Positions 1 to 10,058 of a DNA stretch of 61,694 nt are shown here, in pieces; the stretch's first letter is position 1; every line of letters starts with the position of its first letter. Under the pieces are notes generated by a model, which was not told the origin of the DNA, made no database searches, and saw nothing but the letters and a program-made list of their open reading frames with translations. A program made the translations under genes and the position numbers. The DNA is taken from NCBI GenBank assembly GCA_017539025.1, contig JAFYHT010000035.1, positions 1 through 61,694 of the forward strand, in the 5' to 3' direction. Source of the stretch: Erysipelotrichaceae bacterium (GTDB lineage: Bacteria > Bacillota_I > Bacilli_A > Erysipelotrichales > Erysipelotrichaceae).

Positions 1-128
1 GACAATGAAGAGGACTTCCGATCCAAACGCCATTGCCACCTGCCTGAAAACGCGTTTTCGGTCATATATATGACCATTTACATTATAAACAAACGGATTA
101 TACAGCAACAAGGTGCAAATGGGTGGTA
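1..128 (-). repeat. Terminal inverted repeat, left copy
   Basis: This stretch is the exact reverse complement of 61554-61681; I compared it base by base and found no mismatch. Read on the minus strand it runs outward off the window: a TATAAT box at 82-87, a perfect 16-bp palindrome at 60-75, a perfect 14-bp palindrome at 46-59 and one arm of a long stem. The left copy is cut by the window edge, so its full length is unknown. It may be a multicopy element at which assembly stopped, or a genuine flanking repeat. Confidence 0.95.
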
Positions 129-143
129 GAAAATTCGGACATA

Positions 144-169
144 CAAAAAGAAAGCTGCATTTATGCAGC
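144..169 (-). terminator. Intrinsic terminator of the PIN-like gene
   Basis: On the minus strand a GC-rich hairpin (GCTGCA, loop TAAA, TGCAGC; 154-169) is followed by a T-rich tract. The stop codon of the PIN-like gene lies in the loop, so coding sequence and terminator overlap. Confidence 0.75.
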
Positions 170-1003
170 CTTCGTTTCTGATAGACGATAGTAATTTGCG
201 ATATCTTTCTTGATCAGGGTATAGATCTCAAGACCCTTTTCTCTCTTGAATTTACGTACCAGACCGCGGTAGATATAGTTCTTTTCCTCGCGTTTGTCTG
301 CAGGTACGTTGTCTAAGAATTTCTTGACGCTTTCGATCTCGCTTTCCGGATGATCCTTCAGCAGCTTCTTAAGCAGATCCATCTGGCCATCGGTCTTCTT
401 GACCTCAGGGGCAGGAGCTTCTTTTTTCTTGGAAGCTTTCTTCTTTTCCGGTGTTTCTTTCTTTGTAACAGGAGTTTCTTTCTTAACAGCTTCCTGTTTC
501 TTCTTGTTTCCGGAATTTTCTTTGACGGAAGGAACTTCCTTCTTGGCGATCACTCTGATCTCGGAGTTCGGCTTTTCGACAGCTTTTGGCTCTTCCTTTT
601 TCTCTTTTACTTTTGTCTTTCTGACTCTCTTTTCTTTTTCCGGTTTCGTATTGATACGAGTGACGTCATAACCTTCACTATTCCAGTACTCGATGACGTG
701 ATCATAACCGGTATCCTGAGAGACGATGACATAGGCCGAATGCCTGCCTTTGCCGATCAGATAACCTAAATAGGAAGAAAGATAGAAATCAAGGGAGTTC
801 TTGCCCGGATGACATTCGATGATGTTGATCTTGTGACGATTGTCATTGGTCAATTGTTTGAGAAGCGTGAAGTTGAGACTTTTCGCATTCTCAGTGACAC
901 AGATATAGAGTTCAAATTTCTCATCACTCTTCAGAAGGTCTGTCCAGGTCGAACCCACATTCTCACTGTCTATCAGATAAGCGGGTACTTTCGAAAATAA
1001 CAT
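161..1003 (-). CDS. PIN-like (NYN/PIN superfamily) domain protein with lysine-rich linker
   Basis: A 280-residue protein whose first 115 residues look like a PIN-like nuclease fold: an early DSEN motif (D12), N69-x-x-D72, and a late SQDTGYD motif (D97, D101) place acidic residues where such folds bind metal. Residues about 119-204 are a low-complexity Lys/Glu/Pro linker, and 205-280 form a predicted helical C-terminal domain. This resembles bacterial PIN-domain proteins of unknown role; nuclease activity on RNA is plausible but inferred. The start is supported by a GGGGG ribosome site 6 bases upstream. Its only same-strand neighbour is the hypothetical gene 44 bases upstream, so the two could be cotranscribed. 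It has no visible link to sugar metabolism. Confidence 0.75.
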   Translation of the reverse strand: MLFSKVPAYLIDSENVGSTWTDLLKSDEKFELYICVTENAKSLNFTLLKQLTNDNRHKINIIECHPGKNSLDFYLSSYLGYLIGKGRHSAYVIVSQDTGYDHVIEYWNSEGYDVTRINTKPEKEKRVRKTKVKEKKEEPKAVEKPNSEIRVIAKKEVPSVKENSGNKKKQEAVKKETPVTKKETPEKKKASKKKEAPAPEVKKTDGQMDLLKKLLKDHPESEIESVKKFLDNVPADKREEKNYIYRGLVRKFKREKGLEIYTLIKKDIANYYRLSETKAA

Positions 1004-1047
1004 ATTAAACCCCCATAAAATGATACCATAAGTAGCCTTTCAAATCA

Positions 1048-1587
1048 TCATGAATCGCTTTCGGAAATGCCCAGTTTTTCTTCGATCAGTTTTCTTGTCC
1101 TCTCTATTAATTCTTTTTCTCTTTCAGGTGATATTTTCATTTTCTCTTTTTCTATCGTTTTTATGATTGGAGTATATTCTTTTGCTTCCATGATCCTTTC
1201 GATCGCATTTAAGGGATCCATCGTGTGATATGGCAGGTAGATATTTCTCATTTCATTACCATTACACATCTTATAGATCTCAGAAGACTTCATATCAAAC
1301 GTATAAGCCCAGAATCGATAGACATATCCGATCCAGTACATTTCATCCAATGAAAATTTCTCTTTTCCGAAATTGTTTTTTCCATACGTTTCTTCAATTT
1401 CTTCCAGTACCTGCCACTCTAATTGCGAAGAATTTAGAAACCAGTTTTTATCCATCAGAAGTGCAGGATTACTGTTCATGTAATTCCTGATGAAAAACTC
1501 TGAATCATTCTCCTCTTCCAGAGATAATTCAAAAATCCTTCCCTGCATCCTGCACATCAGTAAGCCATCATAATCCATCTTGTTCAT
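1048..1587 (-). CDS. Hypothetical protein, 179 aa
   Basis: I do not recognise a characterised function. The protein is acidic and aromatic-rich, with an N-terminal segment LLMCRMQGRIFELS and a later WIGYVYRFWAY segment, and ends in a charged helix. From memory, proteins with this N-terminus occur in Clostridia beside small toxin-like DUF3791/DUF3990 genes, which would make it antitoxin-like; no such partner is visible here, so this is weak. An AAGGAG site 8 bases before the ATG makes the start convincing. It lies directly upstream of the PIN-like gene. Confidence 0.6.
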   Translation of the reverse strand: MNKMDYDGLLMCRMQGRIFELSLEEENDSEFFIRNYMNSNPALLMDKNWFLNSSQLEWQVLEEIEETYGKNNFGKEKFSLDEMYWIGYVYRFWAYTFDMKSSEIYKMCNGNEMRNIYLPYHTMDPLNAIERIMEAKEYTPIIKTIEKEKMKISPEREKELIERTRKLIEEKLGISESDS

Positions 1588-1663
1588 ATTTTAATCTCCT
1601 TCTTTTTTTTCATTTAAAATGCTGTTCTGATGTTTACTTCAAAACAGCATATAGACAAAATAG

Positions 1664-1697
1664 CTAAAAAAGTGTGAGCTTTTACACCTCACACTTT
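1664..1697 (-). terminator. Intrinsic terminator of the GH1 gene
   Basis: A 10-bp perfect stem (AAAGTGTGAG at 1669-1678 with CTCACACTTT at 1688-1697) is followed on the minus strand by a T run just past the GH1 stop codon. Confidence 0.85.
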
Positions 1698-1707
1698 CCT
1701 TTCTTTC

Positions 1708-3198
<1,491 letters not shown>

Positions 3199-3273
3199 TT
3201 ACCATATTTCACCATCATTTGACTTGCATGATCCTTGTTCTCATGATTAAATATCGAAGGAAGGACAACGCCT

Positions 3274-4053
3274 ATGTTTATCTATAACTATCACACACAT
3301 ACATACCGCTGCGGCCACGCAAGCGGAACAGATGAAGAATATGTTCTTGCGGCGATCGAAGCCGGATTCAAGGTCCTCGGATTTTCCGATCACGGACCTT
3401 ATTCCGAGTATTTTCACCAGAACTGTCATATGCACTGGGAAGAGATCGATGACTATATCAGCAGTGTCAAATCATTAAAAGAAAAATACAAAGATCAGAT
3501 CGAGATCAAACTCGGCTTTGAAAGCGAGTACTATCCCTTCTGCATGGATGACTACAAATACCTCAGAAGCAAGACCGAATATCTGCTCCTAGGGCAACAC
3601 TTCGGCCATCCTTCCGGAGCGATCGCAAACTATTTCAGAGAAAATACCGATGAACAGATCAGAGGATATTGCGATTCGATCGTTGAAGGATTACACACAG
3701 GCATGTACAGTTATCTCTGCCATCCGGATGTCTTCATGTCCGGACAGCCTGATTTCACAAAAGTCTGCGAAGAAACGGCTCACAGGATCGCACAAGCCTG
3801 CGTTGAAACGGGTACTCCATTAGAGATCAACGCCAGAGGCCCTCTGAAAGGAAAAAGGCAGTATAAAAAAGGAGAATTCTTCTCCTATCCGCATAAAGAC
3901 TTCTGGAAGATCATATCCGAGTATCCGGTCAAGGTAGTCGTAGGGATCGACGCCCATGCACCAGAAGATCTCAAGGCAGAAAACTTCTTTGAAGACGCAA
4001 TGAATGAAGTAGCAGACCTCAATCTGAATTTCATTACAGAACCATTCATTTAA
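3274..4053 (+). CDS. PHP-domain phosphatase, histidinol-phosphatase (HisK/HisJ) type
   Basis: A 259-residue PHP-family metallohydrolase. Metal ligands typical of the fold are visible: H7-x-H9 in HTHTYRCGH, D39-H40 in FSDHGP, a Glu in the GFESEYY strand, CHPD in the middle, and the C-terminal GIDAHAP motif. The length matches monofunctional histidinol-phosphate phosphatases, but no histidine biosynthesis genes are near, and PHP phosphatases are broad, so another sugar or polyol phosphate is possible. A purine-rich GGAAGGA site precedes the start. It diverges from the GH1 gene and converges on the xyl operon, sharing a bidirectional terminator with the GH3 gene. Confidence 0.8.
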   Translation: MFIYNYHTHTYRCGHASGTDEEYVLAAIEAGFKVLGFSDHGPYSEYFHQNCHMHWEEIDDYISSVKSLKEKYKDQIEIKLGFESEYYPFCMDDYKYLRSKTEYLLLGQHFGHPSGAIANYFRENTDEQIRGYCDSIVEGLHTGMYSYLCHPDVFMSGQPDFTKVCEETAHRIAQACVETGTPLEINARGPLKGKRQYKKGEFFSYPHKDFWKIISEYPVKVVVGIDAHAPEDLKAENFFEDAMNEVADLNLNFITEPFI

Positions 4054-4086
4054 AAAGTCCGTTTTCACTTCAAAAACGGACTTTTT
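4052..4086. terminator. Bidirectional terminator between PHP phosphatase and GH3 gene
   Basis: A 14-bp perfect stem (4052-4065 with 4073-4086, 7-base loop) has A-rich and T-rich flanks, so it can end transcription from both the plus-strand phosphatase and the minus-strand xyl operon. Confidence 0.9.
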
Positions 4087-4105
4087 TCTTTTATGATCGT
4101 AAAGA

Positions 4106-6202
4106 TCACATATCAAGGGAGAAAACACGCTTTGATGCGTCTTCACAATCGGTACCTACATATGCCTTGTATCTCTTGTCTAAGACCCATCTTCCTTCGT
4201 CATAGAATTTCAATTCATCTTTATTGATATTGATCGAAATCTCTTTTTCCTCTTTTGCCTTGAGCTCGACTCTCTTGAATCCTTTCAGCAGTTTGACCGG
4301 TCTGTCGATCTCCTTGTTTTCAGAACCCAGATAGACCTGAACTACCTGTGCACCATCACGGTCACCGATATTTCTGACTTTGACTTTTGCCTCGAATGCA
4401 TCACCCTGATCTTTAAAACTGATATCATTCAGTTCAAAGTCTGTATAAGACAAACCATAGCCGAACGGATAAGCTGCCTTCTTGTTTTCCTTATCCAGTT
4501 TTGAGTAGCCATGATAGTAACCGTAATCGATCACATAAGGCTTATCTCCAATGTATTTGAATTCAGGATAATCTTCTTCTTTCTGTGCGACAGTGAATGG
4601 GATCTTGCCGCTGAAATTCTTATCACCACTGAGCAGATTAGCCAGAGCAGTTCCGCCCTCGCATCCGCCATAGTAGTACATGATGATCGCATCAGCATAT
4701 TCTTTCCATTCATCACAAAGGATGGCACTTCCTGAATACAGACATACGATCGTCTTCTTTCCGGCCTTTTTGAGACCTTTGATCAGTTCAATCTCTTCAT
4801 CTGCTAATCTCAATGTCAGTCGGTCGCCACCACCGTCTTTTGGTTTTTCGCTCAGTTTATAGCTCGTATTTACGAAATACTCGCCTTCGCCCTTGTAGTT
4901 GAAACCGACACAGATGACTGCCACATCGCCATTGCTCTGATATGCGACACTGTTATCTACCGGTAAAGGATCCTTCTTCGGATTCTTATTCTCAGTGCAT
5001 CCTGCCAGGACGACATTCTTAAAGTGATTCTTCAGACCCTGATAAGGTGTTACGATCTTCTTATCAAAAACTCTGGATGAACCGTGGTCACCGGTATTTG
5101 CGACATCCGCATACGGGCCGCAGACAACGATCGAAGCATCTTTATCCAAAGGAAGGATACCGTTATTTTCCAGAAGGACCATTCCCTTCTCGGCTGCTTT
5201 TAAGGCAACTCCCCTGCTGTGAGCACTTCCAACAACAGACATATCTCTTTCCTTGATCGTCGGCTGCTTCCTGATCAGAGAACGGATGATATTTGAGACT
5301 CTCTCGTTGAGGTGTTCCTCATTGATAAAGCCTTTCTCAATACACTTCCTGATATTTCTTTCGGAATACTTGATCGTAAACATCATTTCCAGATCTAAGC
5401 CTGCACGGATCGAATGTTCGGCATCATAGACACCCCAGACGAAGTCTGACATGACGAATCCGTCAAAGCCCCATTCCTTACGCAAGATATCTGTAAGAAG
5501 TTTCTTGTTTTCGCAGCAATGGATCTCTTCATAACGGTTATAGGCACCCATGATACATTCTGCGCCGGCATCCACACACTTCTTGAAATGCGGAAGATAT
5601 ACTTCATATAATGATTTATCATCGATATGGACATCGACATAGAAACGAAGATCTTCCATAGAGTTCAGTGCAAAGTGTTTAACACAGGCGATCATGCCTT
5701 CTTCCTGAACGGAAGTAGTCAACGCTTTTCCAAACTCGCCTAATACGAATGGATCCTCACCATAGGATTCCTGGCTTCTGCCCCATCTCGGATTCCTCAA
5801 CAGATTGATACAGATACCCGCAAAGAGATTCGCACCCTGAGCGATCGCTTCATCTGCGATCACCTTACCGACCTCGTATTCCACTTCAGGATCAAAGCTT
5901 GACGCTCTCATCACTGCTGAAGGCATACAGGTCGAATTGCACATGACGACACCTCTAGGCCCGTCAGTAAACAATATCGGTGGAATACCAAGCCTCTTGC
6001 ATCCGCCGCCTGCCAAGGCATGAACGTTATAATTTCTGCCTGTCGTGATCAGATCCTTCTGCATCTGCAAGCCGATATGGCCTGATAACATATAGATCTT
6101 TTCTTTCAGACTCATCTGATCAACGAGTTTACCGATCACATCTTTTAAAATCTCAGGTCTTGGATCGCTGTAATATGCCTTTACCGCATCCTGATAATTC
6201 AT
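4106..6202 (-). CDS. GH3 beta-glycosidase, probable beta-xylosidase of the xyl operon
   Basis: A 698-residue family 3 glycosidase in standard order: (beta/alpha)8 domain, alpha/beta sandwich, fibronectin-III-like C-terminus. Hallmarks are TDGPRG near residue 80, NPRWGRSQESYGEDP, KHFALN and nucleophile Asp253 in GFVMSDFVWG. There is no signal peptide. It starts 9 bases after xylA with an AAGGGGA site, so it is the last gene of a xylB-xylA-GH3 operon. This context makes beta-xylosidase the likeliest activity, but GH3 enzymes of this architecture also include beta-glucosidases and the sequence alone does not decide. Confidence 0.88.
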   Translation of the reverse strand: MNYQDAVKAYYSDPRPEILKDVIGKLVDQMSLKEKIYMLSGHIGLQMQKDLITTGRNYNVHALAGGGCKRLGIPPILFTDGPRGVVMCNSTCMPSAVMRASSFDPEVEYEVGKVIADEAIAQGANLFAGICINLLRNPRWGRSQESYGEDPFVLGEFGKALTTSVQEEGMIACVKHFALNSMEDLRFYVDVHIDDKSLYEVYLPHFKKCVDAGAECIMGAYNRYEEIHCCENKKLLTDILRKEWGFDGFVMSDFVWGVYDAEHSIRAGLDLEMMFTIKYSERNIRKCIEKGFINEEHLNERVSNIIRSLIRKQPTIKERDMSVVGSAHSRGVALKAAEKGMVLLENNGILPLDKDASIVVCGPYADVANTGDHGSSRVFDKKIVTPYQGLKNHFKNVVLAGCTENKNPKKDPLPVDNSVAYQSNGDVAVICVGFNYKGEGEYFVNTSYKLSEKPKDGGGDRLTLRLADEEIELIKGLKKAGKKTIVCLYSGSAILCDEWKEYADAIIMYYYGGCEGGTALANLLSGDKNFSGKIPFTVAQKEEDYPEFKYIGDKPYVIDYGYYHGYSKLDKENKKAAYPFGYGLSYTDFELNDISFKDQGDAFEAKVKVRNIGDRDGAQVVQVYLGSENKEIDRPVKLLKGFKRVELKAKEEKEISININKDELKFYDEGRWVLDKRYKAYVGTDCEDASKRVFSLDM

Positions 6203-6211
6203 CTTTTCCCC

Positions 6212-7531
6212 TTATTTGAACAGAACACTGTTCATGACAGATTCCAGATACTCCTGTCTGCCGGATCCCGGAAGTTCAGGTGCGCCCATTTCCTCTGCGT
6301 AGTGGAAGAGTTCTTCTAATGTCGTTTCGTTGTTTCTGATCTTCTGACCAAGCTCATTGTTCCATGAAGCATATCTTTCTTTAATGAAGCCATCGATCCT
6401 GCCATCTTCGATCATTTCAGCTGCCTTGATCAGACCTAAAGCAAATGTATCCATACCAAGGATATAGGCATAGAACATATCCTCCATCGTATAGGAAGGT
6501 CTTCTGTTCTTGGAGTCGAAGTTGAAACCGCCGGTCAGTCCGCCGTTCTTGAGTACTTCATACATACATAAAGTCGCATCATAGACATTGAACGGGAATT
6601 CATCAGTATCCCAGCCTAACAACATATCGCCCTGGTTGGCATCGATCGAACCTAACATTCCGTTGATCGCCGAAATTCGCAGATCATGCTGGAAAGTATG
6701 TCCGGCCAATGTCGCATGGTTTGCTTCGATGTTCATCTTGAAATCCTTGTCCAGACCGTACTGTCTTAAGAAACCGATCGCAGTTGCTGCATCGAAATCA
6801 TACTGGTGCTTCATCGGCTCTTTCGGTTTCGGTTCGATGTAGAAATCACCTGTGAAACCAATGCTTCTGCCATAGTCGACAGCCATATGCATCAGCTTTG
6901 CGATATTTTCCTGTTCAAACTTCACATCAGTATTTAATAAAGTTTCATAGCCTTCTCTGCCACCCCAGAAGACATAGCCTCTGCCACCGAGCTTGACAGT
7001 GAGATCCAGAGCCTTCTTGATCTGAGCTGCTGCAAAAGCATAGACATCAACAGAGTTTGTAGAACCGGCACCATTCATGAATCTCGGATTTGAGAACATG
7101 TTGGCAGTACCCCATAAGCACTTGATATCAGTACCTTCCATCTTTTCTAGGATGTAGTCGGAGATTTCATCCAGTCTTCTGTTAGTCTCCTTGATATCAT
7201 CAGCTTCCGGTACCAGGTCGACATCATGGAAACAGAAATACTTGACACCGAGTTTCTTCATGAATTCGAAACCGGCATCGACCTTTGCCTTGGCGTGTTC
7301 CATCGTGCCCTTTTCATCTGCACCGAATGACTTGTCGGCTGTATCTCTGCCAAACATATCAGTGCCACCGGCACAGAGATTGTGCCACCATGCCATCGCA
7401 AATGGCAGATGTTCGGACATCTTCTTACCCATGATCAGACGATCGGCATCGTAGTATCTGAATGCCAGAGGGTTAGAAGTTTCTTTGCCTTCAAACTTGA
7501 TTTCAGGAATGTTTTTGAAAATTTCAGTCAT
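6212..7531 (-). CDS. xylA: Xylose isomerase
   Basis: Converts D-xylose to D-xylulose in the cytoplasm. At 439 residues it is a class II xylose isomerase with the extra N-terminal segment. Catalytic His102 lies in CFHDVD, metal ligand Glu233 in YIEPKPKEP, and [15 protein letters not shown] follows as expected. The start has an AAAGGAG site. It is the middle gene of the operon, 21 bases after xylB and 9 before the GH3 gene. Confidence 0.97.
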   Translation of the reverse strand: MTEIFKNIPEIKFEGKETSNPLAFRYYDADRLIMGKKMSEHLPFAMAWWHNLCAGGTDMFGRDTADKSFGADEKGTMEHAKAKVDAGFEFMKKLGVKYFCFHDVDLVPEADDIKETNRRLDEISDYILEKMEGTDIKCLWGTANMFSNPRFMNGAGSTNSVDVYAFAAAQIKKALDLTVKLGGRGYVFWGGREGYETLLNTDVKFEQENIAKLMHMAVDYGRSIGFTGDFYIEPKPKEPMKHQYDFDAATAIGFLRQYGLDKDFKMNIEANHATLAGHTFQHDLRISAINGMLGSIDANQGDMLLGWDTDEFPFNVYDATLCMYEVLKNGGLTGGFNFDSKNRRPSYTMEDMFYAYILGMDTFALGLIKAAEMIEDGRIDGFIKERYASWNNELGQKIRNNETTLEELFHYAEEMGAPELPGSGRQEYLESVMNSVLFK

Positions 7532-7552
7532 GTGTTTGTTCTCCTTTTTTTA

Positions 7553-9031
7553 TTATGATTTGAGATCCTTGTACAGCTGTTTGACAGCCGGATAGATCTT
7601 TCTGTATTTCTGATATCTTTCTTCGTATCTCTTAGAGATCTCTTCATCAGCTTCTTCGTATGCCTTGATCTTCACCAGTTGATCAGCACAGGCTTCCACG
7701 CTTTCATATAAGCCATCGCATACCATCGCCAGCATCGCACCGCCATAACCAGGTCCTTCTTCGCTGACAGGAATGGACAATCTGATGTTGAGTACATTGG
7801 CGATGATCTTTCTCCATAAAGCGGACCTTGAACCGCCGCCGCAGATCATACTTTCTTCGATATGGATATCTGAAGCTTTTGCGATCTCCAGACAGTCTCT
7901 GATCGCAAAGGCTACACCTTCCAGTACTGCCTGATACATCTGTTTTCTTTCTGTATCCATCGACATTCCGATGAACAGTGATCTTGCGTCGGTATCATTG
8001 ATCGGACTTCTTTCACCCATCAGGTATGGCAGAAAGTAGACATCGTTTCTTCCAAGCATTTCATCGCAAATCTTTTCCTGTTGCCCCTGATAGTCATCAC
8101 AATTCAATATCTCATCCATGAACCACTTGTTGCAGGAAGCAGCAGACAAGATACAACCCATCAGATGATACTTGCCATTGGCATGATCGAAACTGTGAAG
8201 CGAATTGAATTTATCGACTGAGAAGTGGTCGGAAGAAATGAAGATCGTTCCCGATGTTCCAAGCGAGATATTGCAGGAACCATCTTTTACTGTACCGGTA
8301 CCGACAGCTGCTGCCGCATTGTCTCCGGCACCGGCTGCAACCTTGACATCTTCGTTCAAACCGAATTCTTCCGCAATCTCCTTTTTCACAAGACCTGTCA
8401 TCTCATAGGATTCATACAATCCCGGAAGCACTTCTTCCGAAATACCGCAGATTTCTATCATTTCCTTTGACCAGCACTTGTTTTTCACATCCAGCAACAA
8501 CATTCCCGATGCATCGGAGTAGTCACAGCTGTGAACTCCTGTTAACCAGTAGTTGACATAGTCTTTCGGCAACATGATCTTATCGATCTTTTCAAATTTC
8601 TCGGCTTCATTTTCTTTCATCCAGAGGATCTTTGGAGCTGTGAATCCTGCGAAAGCGATGTTTGCGGTATACTCGCTCAGTTTCTCTTTCCCGATGACAT
8701 CATTGAGCCAGTCAGTCTGTTTCTGCGTCCTGCCATCATTCCATAAGATACATGGACGTATCACTTCATCGTTTTCATCCAGTACGACCAGGCCATGCAT
8801 CTGTCCGCCACAGCCGATGGCTTTGACTTCTTTGGGATCACTGTCTTTCAGCAGTTCCTTCAATCCTTCTTTGATCGCTCTGATCCAATCCTCAGGATCC
8901 TGTTCAGACCACCCAGGCTTAGGAAAAGACAAAGGATATTCTTTTGAAGCACTGTTAAGTATCTTTCCTTCTTCACTGACCAGAAGCAGCTTGACTGCAC
9001 TGGTCCCCAGATCGATTCCGATATAGTTCAT
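7553..9031 (-). CDS. xylB: Xylulokinase
   Basis: A 492-residue FGGY-family kinase that phosphorylates D-xylulose to xylulose 5-phosphate for the pentose phosphate or phosphoketolase route. The first residues contain the GIDLGTSAVK phosphate-binding loop, followed by MHGLV, the WNDGRT strand, and GGGSRSALWRKI in the C-terminal ATPase domain. An AGAGGA site precedes the ATG. It is the first gene of the xyl operon and diverges from an AraC-type regulator, with 112 bases between them for the promoter. Confidence 0.95.
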   Translation of the reverse strand: MNYIGIDLGTSAVKLLLVSEEGKILNSASKEYPLSFPKPGWSEQDPEDWIRAIKEGLKELLKDSDPKEVKAIGCGGQMHGLVVLDENDEVIRPCILWNDGRTQKQTDWLNDVIGKEKLSEYTANIAFAGFTAPKILWMKENEAEKFEKIDKIMLPKDYVNYWLTGVHSCDYSDASGMLLLDVKNKCWSKEMIEICGISEEVLPGLYESYEMTGLVKKEIAEEFGLNEDVKVAAGAGDNAAAAVGTGTVKDGSCNISLGTSGTIFISSDHFSVDKFNSLHSFDHANGKYHLMGCILSAASCNKWFMDEILNCDDYQGQQEKICDEMLGRNDVYFLPYLMGERSPINDTDARSLFIGMSMDTERKQMYQAVLEGVAFAIRDCLEIAKASDIHIEESMICGGGSRSALWRKIIANVLNIRLSIPVSEEGPGYGGAMLAMVCDGLYESVEACADQLVKIKAYEEADEEISKRYEERYQKYRKIYPAVKQLYKDLKS

Positions 9032-9108
9032 ATGATTATTCCTCTTTTTTACAATTTCAGTTTAACTTCTGAGATTGAAAAACAGAATGACAAAGCACAA
9101 ATCCGGAA

Positions 9109-9137
9109 ACGACAATCTTGCGATTTTCTGCTAAGAT
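9109..9137 (+). promoter_or_regulatory. Candidate promoter of the xyl AraC regulator, possibly leaderless
   Basis: ACGACA (9109-9114), a 17-base spacer and TAAGAT (9132-9137) form a plausible sigma-A promoter. The ATG begins 7 bases after the -10 box and no ribosome site lies between, so transcription would start at or next to the start codon. Confidence 0.4.
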
Positions 9138-9143
9138 GAAAGT

Positions 9144-10058
9144 ATGATCGAATACGAGATAATATCCAAAAGAAAGATCAGACATATCAATGTCTTTGTC
9201 AACGAGATCACCTATCGTTCTCATCACCTTCATAATGAAACGGAATTCATCCTGACTTTATCGGGAGAAGGGACGATCACAATCTCCGGCAATCCTGTTT
9301 CTGTCAAAACAGGAGATATCATCGTCATTCCCGGATCCCAGCCACACGAGATCAAGGCAGACAAAGACAAACTTGTTTTACAGATCATCCAGATCTCCAA
9401 TCACTTCCTCAATGACTACTTCCCAAAGATGAGGAATCTTTCTTTCCTGGAGTATCACCTGGATCCTTCTGATCCCGAATATCCTGAGATCAGATCTCTT
9501 TTCCTTGAATTGGGGATCGCATATTTTGGAAACGAAGAAAACTACGAACTGCTTTCAGTTTCTCTTTTATCCAAACTGATCTGGCTTCTTCTGAACTGCC
9601 TGAAATATGAAATGATCAACGAAAAAGAATACCAACGCAGAAAGAAAAACACGAAACGGATCGAAAGGATCTCTTCCTACATCGAAGCCAATTATCAGGA
9701 TCAGATCAGATTGAAAGACATTGCGCAAATGGAAGACATCACGATCACTCATCTCTCCCACATCATCAGAGATGCCTACGGGATCAGCTTTCAGGAATAT
9801 CTCAACAACTTCCGTTTTGAACATTCCTTAAGACTCATGTCCAATCAGGAGATGAACCTTTCCGATATCTCTTTCGAATCCGGCTTCTCCGAGCTCAAAT
9901 ACATGAACGCCATGTATCTCAAGACTTTCCATATGTCCGCAAAGAAATTCAGAGAAAATATGCCAAGCATCATCCCATCAAAGAAAAAGGATGTCTTCAC
10001 TCTGGAAAACATCCTTGATCCTACACAAAGCATTTCTCTTCTGAAAGAACAATTGTGA
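9144..10058 (+). CDS. AraC-family regulator with N-terminal cupin domain, likely controls xyl operon
   Basis: A 304-residue one-component sugar regulator. Residues about 10-90 form an AraC-type cupin sensor (histidines in SHHLHNETEF, the GDIIVIPGSQPHEI turn), and residues about 190-290 carry the two helix-turn-helix motifs ending in the characteristic SFQEYLNNFRF and GFSELKYMNAMYLKTF segments. Divergence from xylB makes it the probable xylose-responsive activator. The stop codon abuts that of the convergent GH78 gene (10058/10059) with no room for a terminator. No clear Shine-Dalgarno site precedes the ATG. Confidence 0.88.
   Translation: MIEYEIISKRKIRHINVFVNEITYRSHHLHNETEFILTLSGEGTITISGNPVSVKTGDIIVIPGSQPHEIKADKDKLVLQIIQISNHFLNDYFPKMRNLSFLEYHLDPSDPEYPEIRSLFLELGIAYFGNEENYELLSVSLLSKLIWLLLNCLKYEMINEKEYQRRKKNTKRIERISSYIEANYQDQIRLKDIAQMEDITITHLSHIIRDAYGISFQEYLNNFRFEHSLRLMSNQEMNLSDISFESGFSELKYMNAMYLKTFHMSAKKFRENMPSIIPSKKKDVFTLENILDPTQSISLLKEQL

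Noticed and set aside
1602..1610. Nine-T run before the hypothetical gene as a phase-variable tract
   Set aside because: Homopolymer tracts of this length occur throughout AT-rich intergenic DNA here, and this one lies just upstream of the ribosome site with no other sign of phase variation.
1619..1650. ATGCTGTT ... AACAGCAT inverted repeat upstream of the hypothetical gene
   Set aside because: The loop is 16 bases, there is no clear T tract and no adjacent regulator, so I could not assign terminator or operator function.
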